Below are positions 43,235-53,547 of a DNA stretch of 64,000 nt, one piece after another. Numbering within the stretch: position 1 is the first letter of the stretch; every line of letters begins with the position of its first letter. The position numbers and the translations under genes were made by a program. This DNA is from Acinetobacter piscicola. Lineage in GTDB: Bacteria; Pseudomonadota; Gammaproteobacteria; Pseudomonadales; Moraxellaceae. The DNA is taken from positions 558,001-622,000 of the forward strand of contig NZ_CP048659.1 in assembly GCF_015218165.1 (NCBI RefSeq), in the 5' to 3' direction. The notes beneath the pieces were generated by a model. That model saw nothing but the letters and a program-made list of their open reading frames with translations. It was not told the origin of the DNA and ran no database searches.

Positions 43235-44119
43235 ATGTTTAAAAAAATGAAGATTTCATCTAAGGCTTTTTTACCTTGGTGGGAAGACAATATCTTCTTA
43301 AGTGCTGTCGTAGTGGCGATTGCACTGCATCTGGTTTTTATTTCATTACAGTTTGCTGAGCCCAAAGAACATGATTTACATCATAGCAAAGACATTGCTG
43401 TGACCTTGCGCCCAAGTGCAGATGAAGTCAAAGATGCAGACTTTTTAGCGCAAGAAGACCAACAAGGCTCTGGTGTATTTCGTGAAAAGCACCGTATGTC
43501 GAGTGATATGCCCGCACAGACAAAAGATCTAAGCGTTGGTGAGCAAGAGTTAGAAGCGTTGGAAAAAGTACAGCAAAAGCGTGAATTAAAGTTTGAAGAA
43601 AAAGTATTGATGACTGTGCTCAGTTGGCAGAAACAAGCAGAACAAAATGAACGTAAAAAAGCCATGGATGAGCTGCAAAGTCAATTTCAAGCCAAAGCAG
43701 CCATGGTGGCGAGTTTAGAAGCACAATATTTACAAAAACAGCAAAATTTTAGTAAACAGCAAAAAATTAAAACTGTGGATGGTATTCAAGCGAAAAAAGA
43801 CGCTTCAGCAGCTTATTTGGAGAAGTTTCGTGCCAAAGTAGAATTGTATGGTAACCGTTATTATCCTGATGAGGCAAAACAACAACGCTTATCGGGTGAA
43901 GTTCGTTTAATGGTGATCTTGAATGCTTCAGGTGGTATTCGTGCGATTCGTTTGATTGAAAGTTCAGGGCATCCAATTTTAGATGAAGCTGCAAAAAACT
44001 CAGTGCGTAAAGGTGCGCCGTTTGGAAATTTTGATGCCAATATGAAAGATATTTCTGAGCTGAGAATTATACGAACTTGGCGTTTTGATCCTGCTGAATC
44101 TGAGTTTGAAGTGCATTGA
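43235..44119 (+). CDS. TonB-family protein
   Basis: TonB proteins transmit proton-motive energy to outer-membrane receptors or serve related roles. The 294-aa protein has an N-terminal membrane anchor (about 19-37), a charged periplasmic region with a long coiled coil (about 95-195, many Glu, Gln and Lys), and a C-terminal TonB domain with YYPDEAKQQRLSGEVRLMVI and GHPILDEAAKNSVRKGAPFG. It lacks the usual Pro-rich linker, and no exbB/exbD is adjacent. It may be an accessory TonB-like protein. Confidence 0.85.
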   Translation: MFKKMKISSKAFLPWWEDNIFLSAVVVAIALHLVFISLQFAEPKEHDLHHSKDIAVTLRPSADEVKDADFLAQEDQQGSGVFREKHRMSSDMPAQTKDLSVGEQELEALEKVQQKRELKFEEKVLMTVLSWQKQAEQNERKKAMDELQSQFQAKAAMVASLEAQYLQKQQNFSKQQKIKTVDGIQAKKDASAAYLEKFRAKVELYGNRYYPDEAKQQRLSGEVRLMVILNASGGIRAIRLIESSGHPILDEAAKNSVRKGAPFGNFDANMKDISELRIIRTWRFDPAESEFEVH

Positions 44120-44126
44120 GGACATT

Positions 44127-44756
44127 TTAACGAGCAATAAATTCATCGACTGTGACGATTTCATCAATGCTCAGTGACCAAAGAGTGGCTTGAATACATT
44201 TATTTTCAGCGATACGGCTGTACTCAGTATGGTCAAAGTTTAAATCAAAACAATGTTGCCAACTGGTTTTTATCTCTTGTTTAATGTCTCTAGGTAATTG
44301 ATAAAAATCAGTATCTTCTAGCCCTAAGTTTTTTAATTTTTCATTAAATTGAATTTCATCTGCTGTTGAACAAGGGATATATGATTTAAAAGAATAAGGA
44401 TAATGCCATAAATCAAAATCAGACAATAAAATCTCATGGCTTTTCTTTTGAAATTCGATGCGAACCGCTTTGCTTCCTTTGCTTAAATGTCCTGAATATC
44501 TCAAATCAGGGCGCTTCTGTGTGGATGATTGCCATTGATACCATGCCCAGATTGGGCAACTGGCATATTGAGATGAAGCCCCAATACGCATATTCATTTG
44601 CTGGATAAGCCATTGGTAGCCATGTACACAACGTCGATCTATGTGATCTGAATAGTATGGGTAAATAATTTGATTTTGCAAAATTTTTTCATAAAAAGAA
44701 TAGTCTTGAATTGTCCACAATGTGGTTAACGTGTTTTGTTCATTCATGTATTTCAT
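44127..44756 (-). CDS. DUF3841 family protein
   Basis: The 209-aa protein has TLWTIQDYSFYEKILQNQII (about 11-30), YQWLIQQMNMRIG, PIWAWYQW and LLSDFDLWHYPYS, which fit DUF3841. The function is unknown. Its ATG overlaps the mscS stop in ATGA (44753-44756), so it should be translated by coupling with the channel gene. A second ATG three codons later (MNEQN) is also possible. Confidence 0.8.
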   Translation of the reverse strand: MKYMNEQNTLTTLWTIQDYSFYEKILQNQIIYPYYSDHIDRRCVHGYQWLIQQMNMRIGASSQYASCPIWAWYQWQSSTQKRPDLRYSGHLSKGSKAVRIEFQKKSHEILLSDFDLWHYPYSFKSYIPCSTADEIQFNEKLKNLGLEDTDFYQLPRDIKQEIKTSWQHCFDLNFDHTEYSRIAENKCIQATLWSLSIDEIVTVDEFIAR

Positions 44757-45862
44757 TCATTTTCATTTTGCTTTGAAAAAGGTTGAGGCAGTAATTGTAG
44801 ATGTGGATAGGGTACTTCAATTTTGGCATCTTGCAGGGCTTCTTTGACGTGTTCTAGTAACTTTTCTTGAATACGAGGTAAGCGCTCCATTTGATAGGGT
44901 TCGAGCCAATAACGCACAATCAGCACGATGCCTGATTCTGCAAATTCACGCACATCAACACTCGGTGCAGGGGTTTTTAAATATTCATCTTCTTGGTCTA
45001 AACGCATTAAAATAGCTTGACGTGCTTTTTCAATATCTTCATGCAGTGAAATACGGCAATAACTTTCAAAACGCATTCTTTCATGCGCAGTTAAATTGGT
45101 GACCTCGGCATTGGCAACGGTTGAGTTTGGAATAATAATCAATAAATTATCACGGTTACGAATATGGGTCGTTCTGAGTAAAATTTGCGTAATTTTTCCT
45201 TCAAATTTATTAATACGCACCCAGTCGCCAATATGAAAAGGGCGTTCTATTAAAATTGTAATACCCGCAATAAAATTAGACAATGTGGACTGAGCGGCGA
45301 AACTCACTGCAATCCCGACAATCCCAAGACCTGCCATAATCGAAATAATATTAAAGCCAAACTGTGCCATGATGGCTGCGATGCCAAAAATGACGAGGAG
45401 CACAGAAATAATGTTACGTAACAGTTGTTTTAACGAATCATCAATATAAAAACGATCTAAGAAACGCATAGTGAGTTTGGTAAATAGCATCCAAATCATA
45501 TAAAAGATCAAAGAAACAATCGCAGCGCGTGAAACAGCTTGTAAATATTTTTCAGATAAACCAAATTGCGAAAGAATCGTAATGACTGAGGCAAGTAACC
45601 AAAAAAAGTGAATGGTATTGTTGATGATGTTTGTAATGATTGGATTAGTATTAAACTTTTTAGATATATAGCGAACAAAAAGCCGTAAAACCCGACTCAG
45701 TAGCCAAAAAAATGCGATTAAGATGACGACAATAAAGAGCTTGCTCAATATTGAAGCTGCAAGGATATCCCAATCTAAATCGTGATTCTCTGGCGCACCC
45801 ATACTTAAATAGATACTGCGTTTGAGGGCATCTAAAAACTCGTTGAATAGGCGGTCGAACAT
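44753..45862 (-). CDS. MscS-family mechanosensitive channel
   Basis: MscS channels release osmolytes when membrane tension rises. The 369-aa protein has four or five helices before the pore helix. The core is FNIISIMAGLGIVGIAVSFA (about 170-189) followed by AAQSTLSNFIAGITILIERP, the MscS pore and beta domain. HIGDWVRINKFEGKITQILL and the NLTAHERMRFES region follow. It is longer than E. coli MscS (286 aa), with an extended N-terminus. Confidence 0.93.
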   Translation of the reverse strand: MFDRLFNEFLDALKRSIYLSMGAPENHDLDWDILAASILSKLFIVVILIAFFWLLSRVLRLFVRYISKKFNTNPIITNIINNTIHFFWLLASVITILSQFGLSEKYLQAVSRAAIVSLIFYMIWMLFTKLTMRFLDRFYIDDSLKQLLRNIISVLLVIFGIAAIMAQFGFNIISIMAGLGIVGIAVSFAAQSTLSNFIAGITILIERPFHIGDWVRINKFEGKITQILLRTTHIRNRDNLLIIIPNSTVANAEVTNLTAHERMRFESYCRISLHEDIEKARQAILMRLDQEDEYLKTPAPSVDVREFAESGIVLIVRYWLEPYQMERLPRIQEKLLEHVKEALQDAKIEVPYPHLQLLPQPFSKQNENE

Positions 45863-45987
45863 GATTTAAGTGATAAATTATCTAATATTTTTAGGGACTT
45901 TGACAGTATAGATAAAAGGTGTTTGCGGTGATAGAACTAACTTTTGTAATTTTACCGTATAAGTGTAACGATTTTCTTATTCTCAAA

Positions 45988-46025
45988 TAAAAACAAGATA
46001 AGCAATGTTGACATTACTTATCTTG
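45988..46025 (-). terminator. Rho-independent terminator of miaB-phoH-ybeY
   Basis: CAAGATAAG at 45994-46002 pairs with CTTATCTTG at 46017-46025, extended inside by AATGT/ACATT. On the minus strand TTTTTATTT follows. It lies 16 bp after the ybeY stop. Confidence 0.9.
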
Positions 46026-46040
46026 CAAGGAAAGTTGATA

Positions 46041-46526
46041 TTAACTTTCTTTGATGGTGTAAGGATTATCGAAACCTAATTTTGTCAAAATCTCAATTTC
46101 TAAAGCTTCCATTTCCTCAGCATCAGCTTCAGAAGTTTCATGGTCATAACCCATTAAATGCAAAGAGCCATGCACCAGCATATGTGTGAAATGCTCAATT
46201 GGTGTTTTTTCTTGTTCAAGCGCTTCTTGTAAAACCACAGGAATGCAAATCACCAAATCACCAATGGGGAATGTATCTAAGATTTGAGCCATTTCATCAG
46301 GCAAATCACTTGGGAAAGACAGCACGTTAGTCGGTTTGTCTTTACCACGATATTCTAAATTGAGTTTGTGACTTTCATCGACATCCACACAGGCAATACC
46401 AATTTCACAATCACTTTGTGTGTCAATAAAGCGCAGTGTCGTTTCAACGACTTTTTTTACATAGGCACGTTTGAGTACCAATTCAGGTGCCTCAAACGCT
46501 TGTTGTAACGATAAACTAAGTTTCAA
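46041..46526 (-). CDS. ybeY: Endoribonuclease YbeY (rRNA maturation)
   Basis: YbeY is a zinc-dependent single-strand endoribonuclease that acts in 16S 3'-end maturation and ribosome quality control. The 161-aa protein has the metal triad H119, H123 and H129 in [12 protein letters not shown], and [20 protein letters not shown] (51-70). The start codon is TTG at 46526 with AAGGA 6 bp upstream. It follows phoH, the usual partner; corC and lnt do not follow here. Confidence 0.95.
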   Translation of the reverse strand: MKLSLSLQQAFEAPELVLKRAYVKKVVETTLRFIDTQSDCEIGIACVDVDESHKLNLEYRGKDKPTNVLSFPSDLPDEMAQILDTFPIGDLVICIPVVLQEALEQEKTPIEHFTHMLVHGSLHLMGYDHETSEADAEEMEALEIEILTKLGFDNPYTIKES

Positions 46527-46559
46527 AATGAATCCTTAACTTTAACCATGTATAACGTT

Positions 46560-47636
46560 TTAGTCCTGTGCATCTGCTTTGAGGTCATTATCTGCGATGA
46601 GGGCTTGTTGTAGCGCTTTACGCTCAGCACGTGCAGCAGAACTTAAACGGTGTTGTTCACCTTCCCATCCTTCATAAGCTTCAACAATTTTTTGAACCAA
46701 TTGATGACGAACAACATCACGAGAATGGAAACGTGTGATATGAATTTCTTTGACATTTTCAAGTACACGCAGTGCATGTGCAAGACCTGATTGTTGACCA
46801 CGTGGTAAGTCAACTTGGGTAATATCCCCCGTAATGACAGCCCGTGAACCAAAACCTAAACGCGTTAAAAACATTTTCATTTGTTCAGGTGTAGTATTTT
46901 GCGCTTCATCCAAAATAACAAAAGAATGATTTAAAGTACGACCACGCATATAGGCGAGGGGAGCAACTTCAATGATTTGACGCTCAATGAGTTTTGCGAC
47001 TTTTTCAAAGCCAAGCATTTCATACAAGGCATCGTAAAGTGGGCGTAAGTAGGGGTCAATTTTTTGAGTTAAATCGCCGGGTAAAAAACCCAGCTTTTCA
47101 CCCGCTTCAACAGCAGGACGGACGAGTAAAATTCTTTGAATTTCGTTGCGCTCAAGCATGTCGACTGCGGCAGCAACAGCAAGATAGGTTTTACCCGTAC
47201 CTGCAGGACCAATCCCGAAAGAAATGTCACTTTGTAAAATACGTTGTACATAACGTTTTTGGTTGATGCCGCGTGGATTAACACGCCCTTTAGGAGTTTG
47301 CAGCCAAATGGCTTCAAGCCCTGTATGTTCGTTATCTGATAAATCAGCTTGTAACTCTCGGTCAGTTTGGCTGCCTTGAATCATGAGGTGAACGGTATCT
47401 GCACTAATTTGAGCAGAAAATTCAGCTTCGTCATATAAACGTTGCAATAAAATTTCTGCTCTTTCAACAGCATCTAATTTCCCATCGATAAAAAAAGCTT
47501 CACTTCGATGGGAGATTTTGACCTCTAAACGTTGTTCTATTTGTTTCATATGGCTGTTATAAGCACCAAGCATGCTTTTTAAACGTTCCATAGAAATGCC
47601 AGGAAAAGCTACTGTACGTCGAATTTCGGCAGTCAA
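46560..47636 (-). CDS. ybeZ: PhoH-like ATPase (YbeZ)
   Basis: This PhoH-family ATPase interacts with YbeY and is thought to assist RNA processing. The 358-aa protein has an N-terminal KH-like region (about 1-90), Walker A GPAGTGKT (143-150), Walker B in SFVILDEAQNTTPEQM (about 236-251), and ITGDITQVDLPRGQQSGL, typical of the family. The start is TTG at 47636 with AAGGA 8 bp upstream. It lies between miaB and ybeY, an arrangement conserved in proteobacteria. Confidence 0.94.
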   Translation of the reverse strand: MTAEIRRTVAFPGISMERLKSMLGAYNSHMKQIEQRLEVKISHRSEAFFIDGKLDAVERAEILLQRLYDEAEFSAQISADTVHLMIQGSQTDRELQADLSDNEHTGLEAIWLQTPKGRVNPRGINQKRYVQRILQSDISFGIGPAGTGKTYLAVAAAVDMLERNEIQRILLVRPAVEAGEKLGFLPGDLTQKIDPYLRPLYDALYEMLGFEKVAKLIERQIIEVAPLAYMRGRTLNHSFVILDEAQNTTPEQMKMFLTRLGFGSRAVITGDITQVDLPRGQQSGLAHALRVLENVKEIHITRFHSRDVVRHQLVQKIVEAYEGWEGEQHRLSSAARAERKALQQALIADNDLKADAQD

Positions 47637-47674
47637 GAGATATCCTTTTTATAAGCTTAATGGATAGCTCTACA

Positions 47675-49129
47675 TTACGACACGTCAGGCTCAAGATTCA
47701 AGAGTTCACCATAAACTAAATTTAAGGTTTTAATCTCTGTGATCTCAATCTCTGCAAAGCGTCCCACCCAATTCGCATCGCCAATAAATGTTACTAAACG
47801 TGTATTGTCTGCGGTTCCAACCAATAAATTAGGATCTTTATTGGAAACACTCTCAATTAGAACACGTTGGATGGTTCCAAGCATGGCATCAGTTTTTTCA
47901 ATACTGGATTGTTTAATCCATTGTTGAACTTTAGCCAAGCGTTCTTTCTTGACAGACTCAGGCGTTTCATCTGCAAGTTCAGATGCTGGCGTACCTGGAC
48001 GTTTTGAATAGATAAAACTATAAGAATGGTCAAAATCTAAATCTTGAATAAACTGATAAGTTTCTTCAAAATTTGCATCAGTTTCACCAGGGAAGCCAAT
48101 AATGAAGTCTGAAGATAAATGCATATCTGGGCGAACTTTACGTAACTTCGCAATTTTGTCGATATAAACATCGATAGTATGGTTACGTTTCATTGCTTGT
48201 AACACATCATTTGAGCCACTTTGTACAGGCAAATGTAAATGTGAAACCATTTGTGGTAAGTCACGGTAGCATTGAATCAAATCATCATTAAATTCAAGTG
48301 GATGTGAAGTTGTGTAACGTAGACGACCAATCCCTGGAATTTCCGCGACTAAACGCAGTAAATCTGCAAAGGTGCAGATTTCACCTTCAAAGGTTTCACC
48401 ACGGTAACCATTCACGTTTTGACCTAAAAGGCTAATTTCACGCACGCCTTTTTCAGCTAAACCTGCGATTTCAGCTAAAACGTCATCAAGTGGACGAGAA
48501 ACTTCTTCACCACGTGTATATGGTACAACACAGAAAGAGCAGTATTTTGAACAGCCTTCCATGATCGAAACAAAAGCTTTAAAACCTTCCACACGTGGCT
48601 CAGGTAAAAAGTCGAATTTTTCAATATCTGGAAATGAAATATCGACCAATTTAATTTTTTCTTTTTTCGGTTTTTCGACTTGATCATGATGTTGATCAAG
48701 CATTTGTGGCAAACGGTGTAAGGTTTGTGGACCAAAAACCATATCGACATATGGCGCACGTTTTTGAATATTGTCACCTTCTTGCGAAGCAACACATCCA
48801 CCGACACCAATCACTAAATCTGGATTTTGTTCTTTGAGTTTGCGCCAGCGACCCAATTCAGAAAACACTTTTTCTTGTGCTTTTTCACGAATTGAACAGG
48901 TATTCATTAGGAGAATATCTGCATCTTTAGGATCAGTGGTCAGTACATAACCGTGTGAATCGCCTAAAAGATCTGCCATACGATGACTGTCATACTCATT
49001 CATCTGACACCCTTGCGTTTCGATATACAGTTTTTTCACTGTACCGTCTGCTGGGGTGTGCTGTGGCTGGAGAACAGTGTTTTCTGAGGCAGCTTTGGCA
49101 CCATTGGGGATGAAGGTTTGAACCGTCAT
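47675..49129 (-). CDS. miaB: tRNA methylthiotransferase MiaB
   Basis: MiaB is a radical-SAM enzyme that converts i6A37 to ms2i6A37 in tRNAs reading U-starting codons. The 484-aa protein has the UPF0004 domain with [20 protein letters not shown] and two further cysteines ([17 protein letters not shown]). The radical-SAM triad is CSKYCSFC, followed by [11 protein letters not shown], and a C-terminal TRAM domain. I use the ATG at 49129 (MTVQTF); a TTG nine codons upstream is possible, but this start gives the typical length. Confidence 0.96.
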   Translation of the reverse strand: MTVQTFIPNGAKAASENTVLQPQHTPADGTVKKLYIETQGCQMNEYDSHRMADLLGDSHGYVLTTDPKDADILLMNTCSIREKAQEKVFSELGRWRKLKEQNPDLVIGVGGCVASQEGDNIQKRAPYVDMVFGPQTLHRLPQMLDQHHDQVEKPKKEKIKLVDISFPDIEKFDFLPEPRVEGFKAFVSIMEGCSKYCSFCVVPYTRGEEVSRPLDDVLAEIAGLAEKGVREISLLGQNVNGYRGETFEGEICTFADLLRLVAEIPGIGRLRYTTSHPLEFNDDLIQCYRDLPQMVSHLHLPVQSGSNDVLQAMKRNHTIDVYIDKIAKLRKVRPDMHLSSDFIIGFPGETDANFEETYQFIQDLDFDHSYSFIYSKRPGTPASELADETPESVKKERLAKVQQWIKQSSIEKTDAMLGTIQRVLIESVSNKDPNLLVGTADNTRLVTFIGDANWVGRFAEIEITEIKTLNLVYGELLNLEPDVS

Positions 49130-49393
49130 GGAGGTGTTTATCCTATATAAAACCAAAAATTAAATGGAGTGACGTTTCGTCAAACCAATAAAGTAGCGCA
49201 TTTTACAGTATTTACATACAAAGCCATAATAAAAATCTATACAGTAAGATGAATATTCAAATCATGCTAAAAAAGAACGAAAAATGGATAAAATTAATAA
49301 CGTTGAATCATAAGGTTACACAACAGAACAGTAGAAAAGCATGAGAATAATTAAACTACACGTTATTTCGTGCGATGTTGAAAAAGGTTAACC

Positions 49394-51382
49394 ATGCAAG
49401 ATAACAATACCTTGGTGAGAGAAAACGTGTTAAATCAAAAATCAATCAAAAAAAATAAAATAACATCGTGTGTTTTAGGTTTAGTTGCATGTGCAGGTTT
49501 ACAAGTCACGCAGGCTGTAGAAGAACAATTTAATGATGTACTTCGTAATGCCAATAATCCAGCAGCTTTAGAGCAATACAAGTATTCCATGCAAAATGAT
49601 GCATTAGGATATTACCCAGAATATTTCTCGTTAAATTCAAATTTAGCATTTCAACCTGCTGCAAATATTGTGAGCTTTGCACAGCGTTACCCACAGTCTG
49701 CTATGGCAGAAAAGCTTGCTGCAGATTATGTCGAAGAAAAAGTAAAACAAGCCGACTTTGCGAGTGCTCAACCTGTTTTGGCTTATGTGTCTAATCCAGA
49801 CCAAGCAGAAAGTTGTGCTATGGCACAAGTACGTGCCAAAACAGGCGATTCCTTAGTCTTTGCTGAGTTTAAAGATGTTTGGTTGGCGACCAATTCTCAA
49901 CCTGAATCATGTAATGGCTTAGGTCGTTTAATGTTGTCTAGTCCGTTATTGACGGCTGAAGATCGTCAACAGCGACTCTATGCACAGCTTCGTGCGGGGC
50001 AGTCTGGACAAGCCATTGCTACCGCACAGTCGATCGGTGTTAATCTTTCATTGGCACAACTTAATCAGATTCAAGCCAATCCATTAAATTATTTATGGAC
50101 AGCACCTAAAGCCAATGTTACAGATTATGCTTATATGATATTTGCTTTAGGGCGTGCTGCAGACACTGATTTAACCTCTGCCTTACAGTCTGTGCCACGC
50201 CTTGCTCAGGGTGTGCCTGATACAGTACAAAAGTATTTATACCGTACAGTCGGTTATATTGGCGGGACAACGGTGATGAAAAATAATTTCAATCGCCAAG
50301 TCTTAGAAAGTTTAGATGCCAGTTATGGTGCGCCATTTAGTGCAGAAGAGGCTGAAATTTATGCACGACAAGCCATTCGTTTTGGGGCATGGGAAAGTGT
50401 CATTCGTGCGATTGAGAGCATGAGTGTGACACAAAAACAAGAAGATCGTTGGCAATATTGGTTAGCACGTGCATCTGAACAACGGGGTGATAAATCCTCG
50501 AAAAAGACTGCCGAAGAAATTTTTAAACGTTTGGCAATGTCAGGCGATGATTACCATAATCTCTTAGCAAGAGATCATATTGGTCAAAAATATAATGACG
50601 GTTTGAGTCAGGAACAACCATCGTCAAGCGATGTGCAACGTTTGAATCAAGATATTCATTTCCGCCGTGCATTTGCCTTAAAAAATATCAATGCCAATCC
50701 GAGTTATACCAATCGTGAATGGAACTGGGCAGTGCGCCAAGCGTATTTAAAACAAGATGATGGTTTATTGCTTGCTGCTGCACAACGTGCGACGAATATG
50801 GGGTGGTATGATCGTGCAATTTATGCAGCAGATCGAACCAAGAAGAAGCATAACTATACGTATCGTTATGCCACACCACATCAATCTTTAGTTGTCAGTC
50901 ACAGTCGTAATGTTGGCATTGACCCTGCTTGGGCATATGGTTTGATGCGTCAAGAAAGTCGTTTTGTCACTGCGGCTCGTTCACATGTGGGGGCAGGTGG
51001 TCTGATGCAAATCATGCCAGGGACAGCAAAGCAAGTTGCACGACAAATGGGTGAAACCTATAATCCTGCCGCACTGAGTGATCCAAATACCAACATTCGC
51101 TATGGCACATATTATTTATCTATGATTCAACAACAGTTAAGTAATAATCCTGTTTTAGCGACAGCGGGGTATAATGCAGGCCCAAACCGTGCTAAACGTT
51201 GGCAGCCAAATGATCGCAGTTTAGCCGCAGATCAATATACTGAGGCGATTCCACTGAATGAAACACGCGATTATGTAAAAAATGTGATGACCAATGCGGT
51301 ACATTACGGCATGTTACTCGGGCAAGGACCACAAGTCATTGAAAGCCGTATGCCAAATATTGCCATTCGAGCTTTTGAATAA
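49394..51382 (+). CDS. slt: Soluble lytic murein transglycosylase
   Basis: Slt cleaves peptidoglycan glycan strands to 1,6-anhydromuropeptides in the periplasm. The 662-aa protein has a long N-terminal extension (about 1-42) with a signal-like hydrophobic segment (SCVLGLVACAGLQVTQA). A helical U-domain (about 60-480) follows, then the SLT domain with the catalytic Glu in GLMRQESRFVTAARSHVGAG and LMQIMPGTAKQVARQMG, and TAGYNAGPNRAKRW. The length fits Slt70. Confidence 0.93.
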   Translation: MQDNNTLVRENVLNQKSIKKNKITSCVLGLVACAGLQVTQAVEEQFNDVLRNANNPAALEQYKYSMQNDALGYYPEYFSLNSNLAFQPAANIVSFAQRYPQSAMAEKLAADYVEEKVKQADFASAQPVLAYVSNPDQAESCAMAQVRAKTGDSLVFAEFKDVWLATNSQPESCNGLGRLMLSSPLLTAEDRQQRLYAQLRAGQSGQAIATAQSIGVNLSLAQLNQIQANPLNYLWTAPKANVTDYAYMIFALGRAADTDLTSALQSVPRLAQGVPDTVQKYLYRTVGYIGGTTVMKNNFNRQVLESLDASYGAPFSAEEAEIYARQAIRFGAWESVIRAIESMSVTQKQEDRWQYWLARASEQRGDKSSKKTAEEIFKRLAMSGDDYHNLLARDHIGQKYNDGLSQEQPSSSDVQRLNQDIHFRRAFALKNINANPSYTNREWNWAVRQAYLKQDDGLLLAAAQRATNMGWYDRAIYAADRTKKKHNYTYRYATPHQSLVVSHSRNVGIDPAWAYGLMRQESRFVTAARSHVGAGGLMQIMPGTAKQVARQMGETYNPAALSDPNTNIRYGTYYLSMIQQQLSNNPVLATAGYNAGPNRAKRWQPNDRSLAADQYTEAIPLNETRDYVKNVMTNAVHYGMLLGQGPQVIESRMPNIAIRAFE

Positions 51383-51427
51383 CAGAATTGGATGATTTTG
51401 TAATAAATTTTTGTGTGCATGGTTACA

Positions 51428-52090
51428 ATGAAGAACGTTGTGTTGAATCGCTTGAAAAGAAAAATTCGTGTGTGGGTATTGATCTGCACAGGATTTTTCT
51501 TATTTAAAATGGATGCATCTGCTGCACCCGCACGACCACAAGGTTATGTAATGCAAATACAGTTGACGCCAGCGGTTTGTGCTTTGGATAGCTCTAAACA
51601 AAAGCAACGTAAATGTTTAGAAGGCTATTCACTGACCATTACAGGTTTACTACCTGAAACCACACAAAAAGATTGCCAAACATCTTCATCTGCAACACTT
51701 ACGCCACTACAATCTAAAGTTGTTGCTCGTGTGATGCCCGATCAAAACGCACGAACCCAACTTTGGGCGAGTGTTGGAGGGTGTGTCCCCATGAATGCGA
51801 GTCAATATTTTAGGACAATGATTAATTTGGCTGAAAAATTAAAAATTCCTGCTGATCTGACTAGTGCAGACAGTCGAGTGGTGTATCACAATCAATTAAA
51901 AGCACAATTTACTAAACTGAACCCAAGTTTGCCTTCAAATAGTCTGAATTTTATTTGCCAAAGCAGTCGATCAAGCACAATTTTGACTGAAATTGAAGTC
52001 TGTTACAAAGTAAATGGTCAATATAAACAATGCTCAAGTCAATTGGTTTCAAATTGCCCAAATAGTTTTTCCATAAAAGGTGCCTATTAA
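51428..52090 (+). CDS. Ribonuclease T2-like protein lacking the catalytic histidines
   Basis: The 220-aa product has a signal peptide (about 1-32). The mature part follows the RNase T2 layout: GYVMQIQLTPAVCALDS (39-55), then LTITGLLP (69-76) where the family has FxxHGLWP, and QLWASVGGCVP (111-121) where the family has HEWxKHGTC. So the active-site histidines of both motifs are Thr72 and a Val. Conserved cysteines and aromatic spacing remain. It is probably a non-catalytic member secreted to the periplasm; ligand binding would be a guess. An ATG nine bases upstream (51419) is an alternative start. Confidence 0.7.
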   Translation: MKNVVLNRLKRKIRVWVLICTGFFLFKMDASAAPARPQGYVMQIQLTPAVCALDSSKQKQRKCLEGYSLTITGLLPETTQKDCQTSSSATLTPLQSKVVARVMPDQNARTQLWASVGGCVPMNASQYFRTMINLAEKLKIPADLTSADSRVVYHNQLKAQFTKLNPSLPSNSLNFICQSSRSSTILTEIEVCYKVNGQYKQCSSQLVSNCPNSFSIKGAY

Positions 52091-52259
52091 GGTTTTGAAA
52101 GCACTTATTTATTTTTCCTATAATACTTTTGTTGAAAATCATTTTCTTTTAAATGCATAACGGAAAAGATTGGAGTACAATCTTTGGCGTTTATGATAAT
52201 TCGATTAAATGGAAATAGTCCTTTAATCACATTAACGATCCTCAATTGGAGATAATTAC

Positions 52260-53246
52260 ATGAAGCAAGCAGTTCGTGTTGCCGTTACTGGCGCTGCAGG
52301 TCAAATCGGTTACAGCTTATTATTCCGTATCGCTAGTGGTGAAATGCTTGGTAAAGACCAACCAGTTATCCTTCAATTATTAGAAGTTCCATTTGAGAAA
52401 GCTCAAGCTGCGCTTAAAGGCGTAATGATGGAACTAGACGACTGTGCATTCCCATTATTAGAAGGCATGATCGGTACTGATGATCCTAAAGTTGCATTTA
52501 AAGATGCTGATTATGCACTTTTAGTTGGTTCACGTCCACGTGGTCCAGGTATGGAACGTGCTGAATTACTTAAAGTGAACGGTGAAATCTTCATCGGTCA
52601 AGGTCAAGCATTGAATGAAGTTGCAAGCCGTGACGTTAAGGTTCTTGTTGTAGGTAACCCTGCAAATACGAACGCTTATATCGCAATGAAATCTGCACCA
52701 GATCTTCCTGCGAAAAACTTCACAGCAATGTTACGTCTTGACCACAACCGTGCGTTAACTCAACTTGCTCAAAAAGCGAACGTTGCAGTTTCTGATATCA
52801 AACACATGACTGTTTGGGGTAACCATTCTCCAACAATGTATGCTGACTACCGTTTTGCGACAGTAAACGGCGAAAGCTTAAAAGACAAAATCAATGATGC
52901 AGAATGGAACAAAGATGTATTCCTTCCAACTGTTGGTAAACGTGGCGCTGCGATCATCGAAGCACGTGGTTTATCTTCTGCTGCATCTGCTGCAAACGCT
53001 GCGATCGACCATATGCGTGATTGGGCGCTTGGTACAAACGGTGAATGGGTAACGATGGGTATTCCTTCTGATGGTTCTTATGGTATTCCTGAAGGTGTAA
53101 TGTTCGGTTTCCCTGTAACTTGCGAAAATGGCGAGTACAAAATCGTTCAAGGTCTTGAAATCGACGAATTCAGCCGTGAACGTATCAACTTCACTTTAGA
53201 AGAGTTAGAAGGCGAACGTGCAGCAGTTGCTGACATGGTTAAATAA
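52260..53246 (+). CDS. mdh: Malate dehydrogenase
   Basis: Mdh interconverts malate and oxaloacetate with NAD in the TCA cycle. The 328-aa protein is of the cytosolic-type clade used by Acinetobacter and many proteobacteria. It has [20 protein letters not shown] (residues 9-28), the substrate-binding arginine region [20 protein letters not shown] (about 90-109), [13 protein letters not shown] and the catalytic His in [15 protein letters not shown] lies 9 bp upstream. It is monocistronic. Confidence 0.97.
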   Translation: MKQAVRVAVTGAAGQIGYSLLFRIASGEMLGKDQPVILQLLEVPFEKAQAALKGVMMELDDCAFPLLEGMIGTDDPKVAFKDADYALLVGSRPRGPGMERAELLKVNGEIFIGQGQALNEVASRDVKVLVVGNPANTNAYIAMKSAPDLPAKNFTAMLRLDHNRALTQLAQKANVAVSDIKHMTVWGNHSPTMYADYRFATVNGESLKDKINDAEWNKDVFLPTVGKRGAAIIEARGLSSAASAANAAIDHMRDWALGTNGEWVTMGIPSDGSYGIPEGVMFGFPVTCENGEYKIVQGLEIDEFSRERINFTLEELEGERAAVADMVK

Positions 53247-53284
53247 TTGAATTTTTAAGATCGTTGATCTTTTAGATTGAATTA

Positions 53285-53315
53285 AAAAAAGCACTCCATT
53301 TGGGGGTGCTTTTTA
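53285..53315 (+). terminator. Rho-independent terminator of mdh
   Basis: AAAAAGCACTCC pairs with GGGGTGCTTTTT across a short loop, 40 bp after the stop. Confidence 0.9.
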
Positions 53316-53456
53316 TTGGTATTCGTTGATAAAAATGATTAACAAACAATAACAAGAATAAAGCAAGATCATGCTGAATTTAGAATAAAAAACAGTTAAT
53401 TTTAAAAGTGATATCGTCAATTTAAACTTTAACAATAAGCAACGCAGGAAAATAAT

Positions 53457-53498
53457 ATGAGAGATGGATCCGGAAATTTGAACAACTCCTATAAGTGA
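53457..53498 (+). other. Short open frame cut by the IS3-family left end
   Basis: AGGA sits 7 bp before the ATG at 53457, which reads MRDGSGNLNNS and then runs into the IS (stop at 53496). It could be the start of a short leader peptide or gene that the element interrupted. It is too short to be called a gene. Confidence 0.3.
53477..53487. repeat. Left half of an 11-bp inverted repeat flanking the IS3-family element
   Basis: TTTGAACAACT is the exact reverse complement of AGTTGTTCAAA at 54714-54724. If the IS is removed the two halves would form a stem-loop upstream of the first DUF2789 gene. Confidence 0.7.
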
Positions 53499-53547
53499 TA
53501 CTCTGCTCCTCAAATGATGTTATAAACATCAATATATGGAGTATTTT

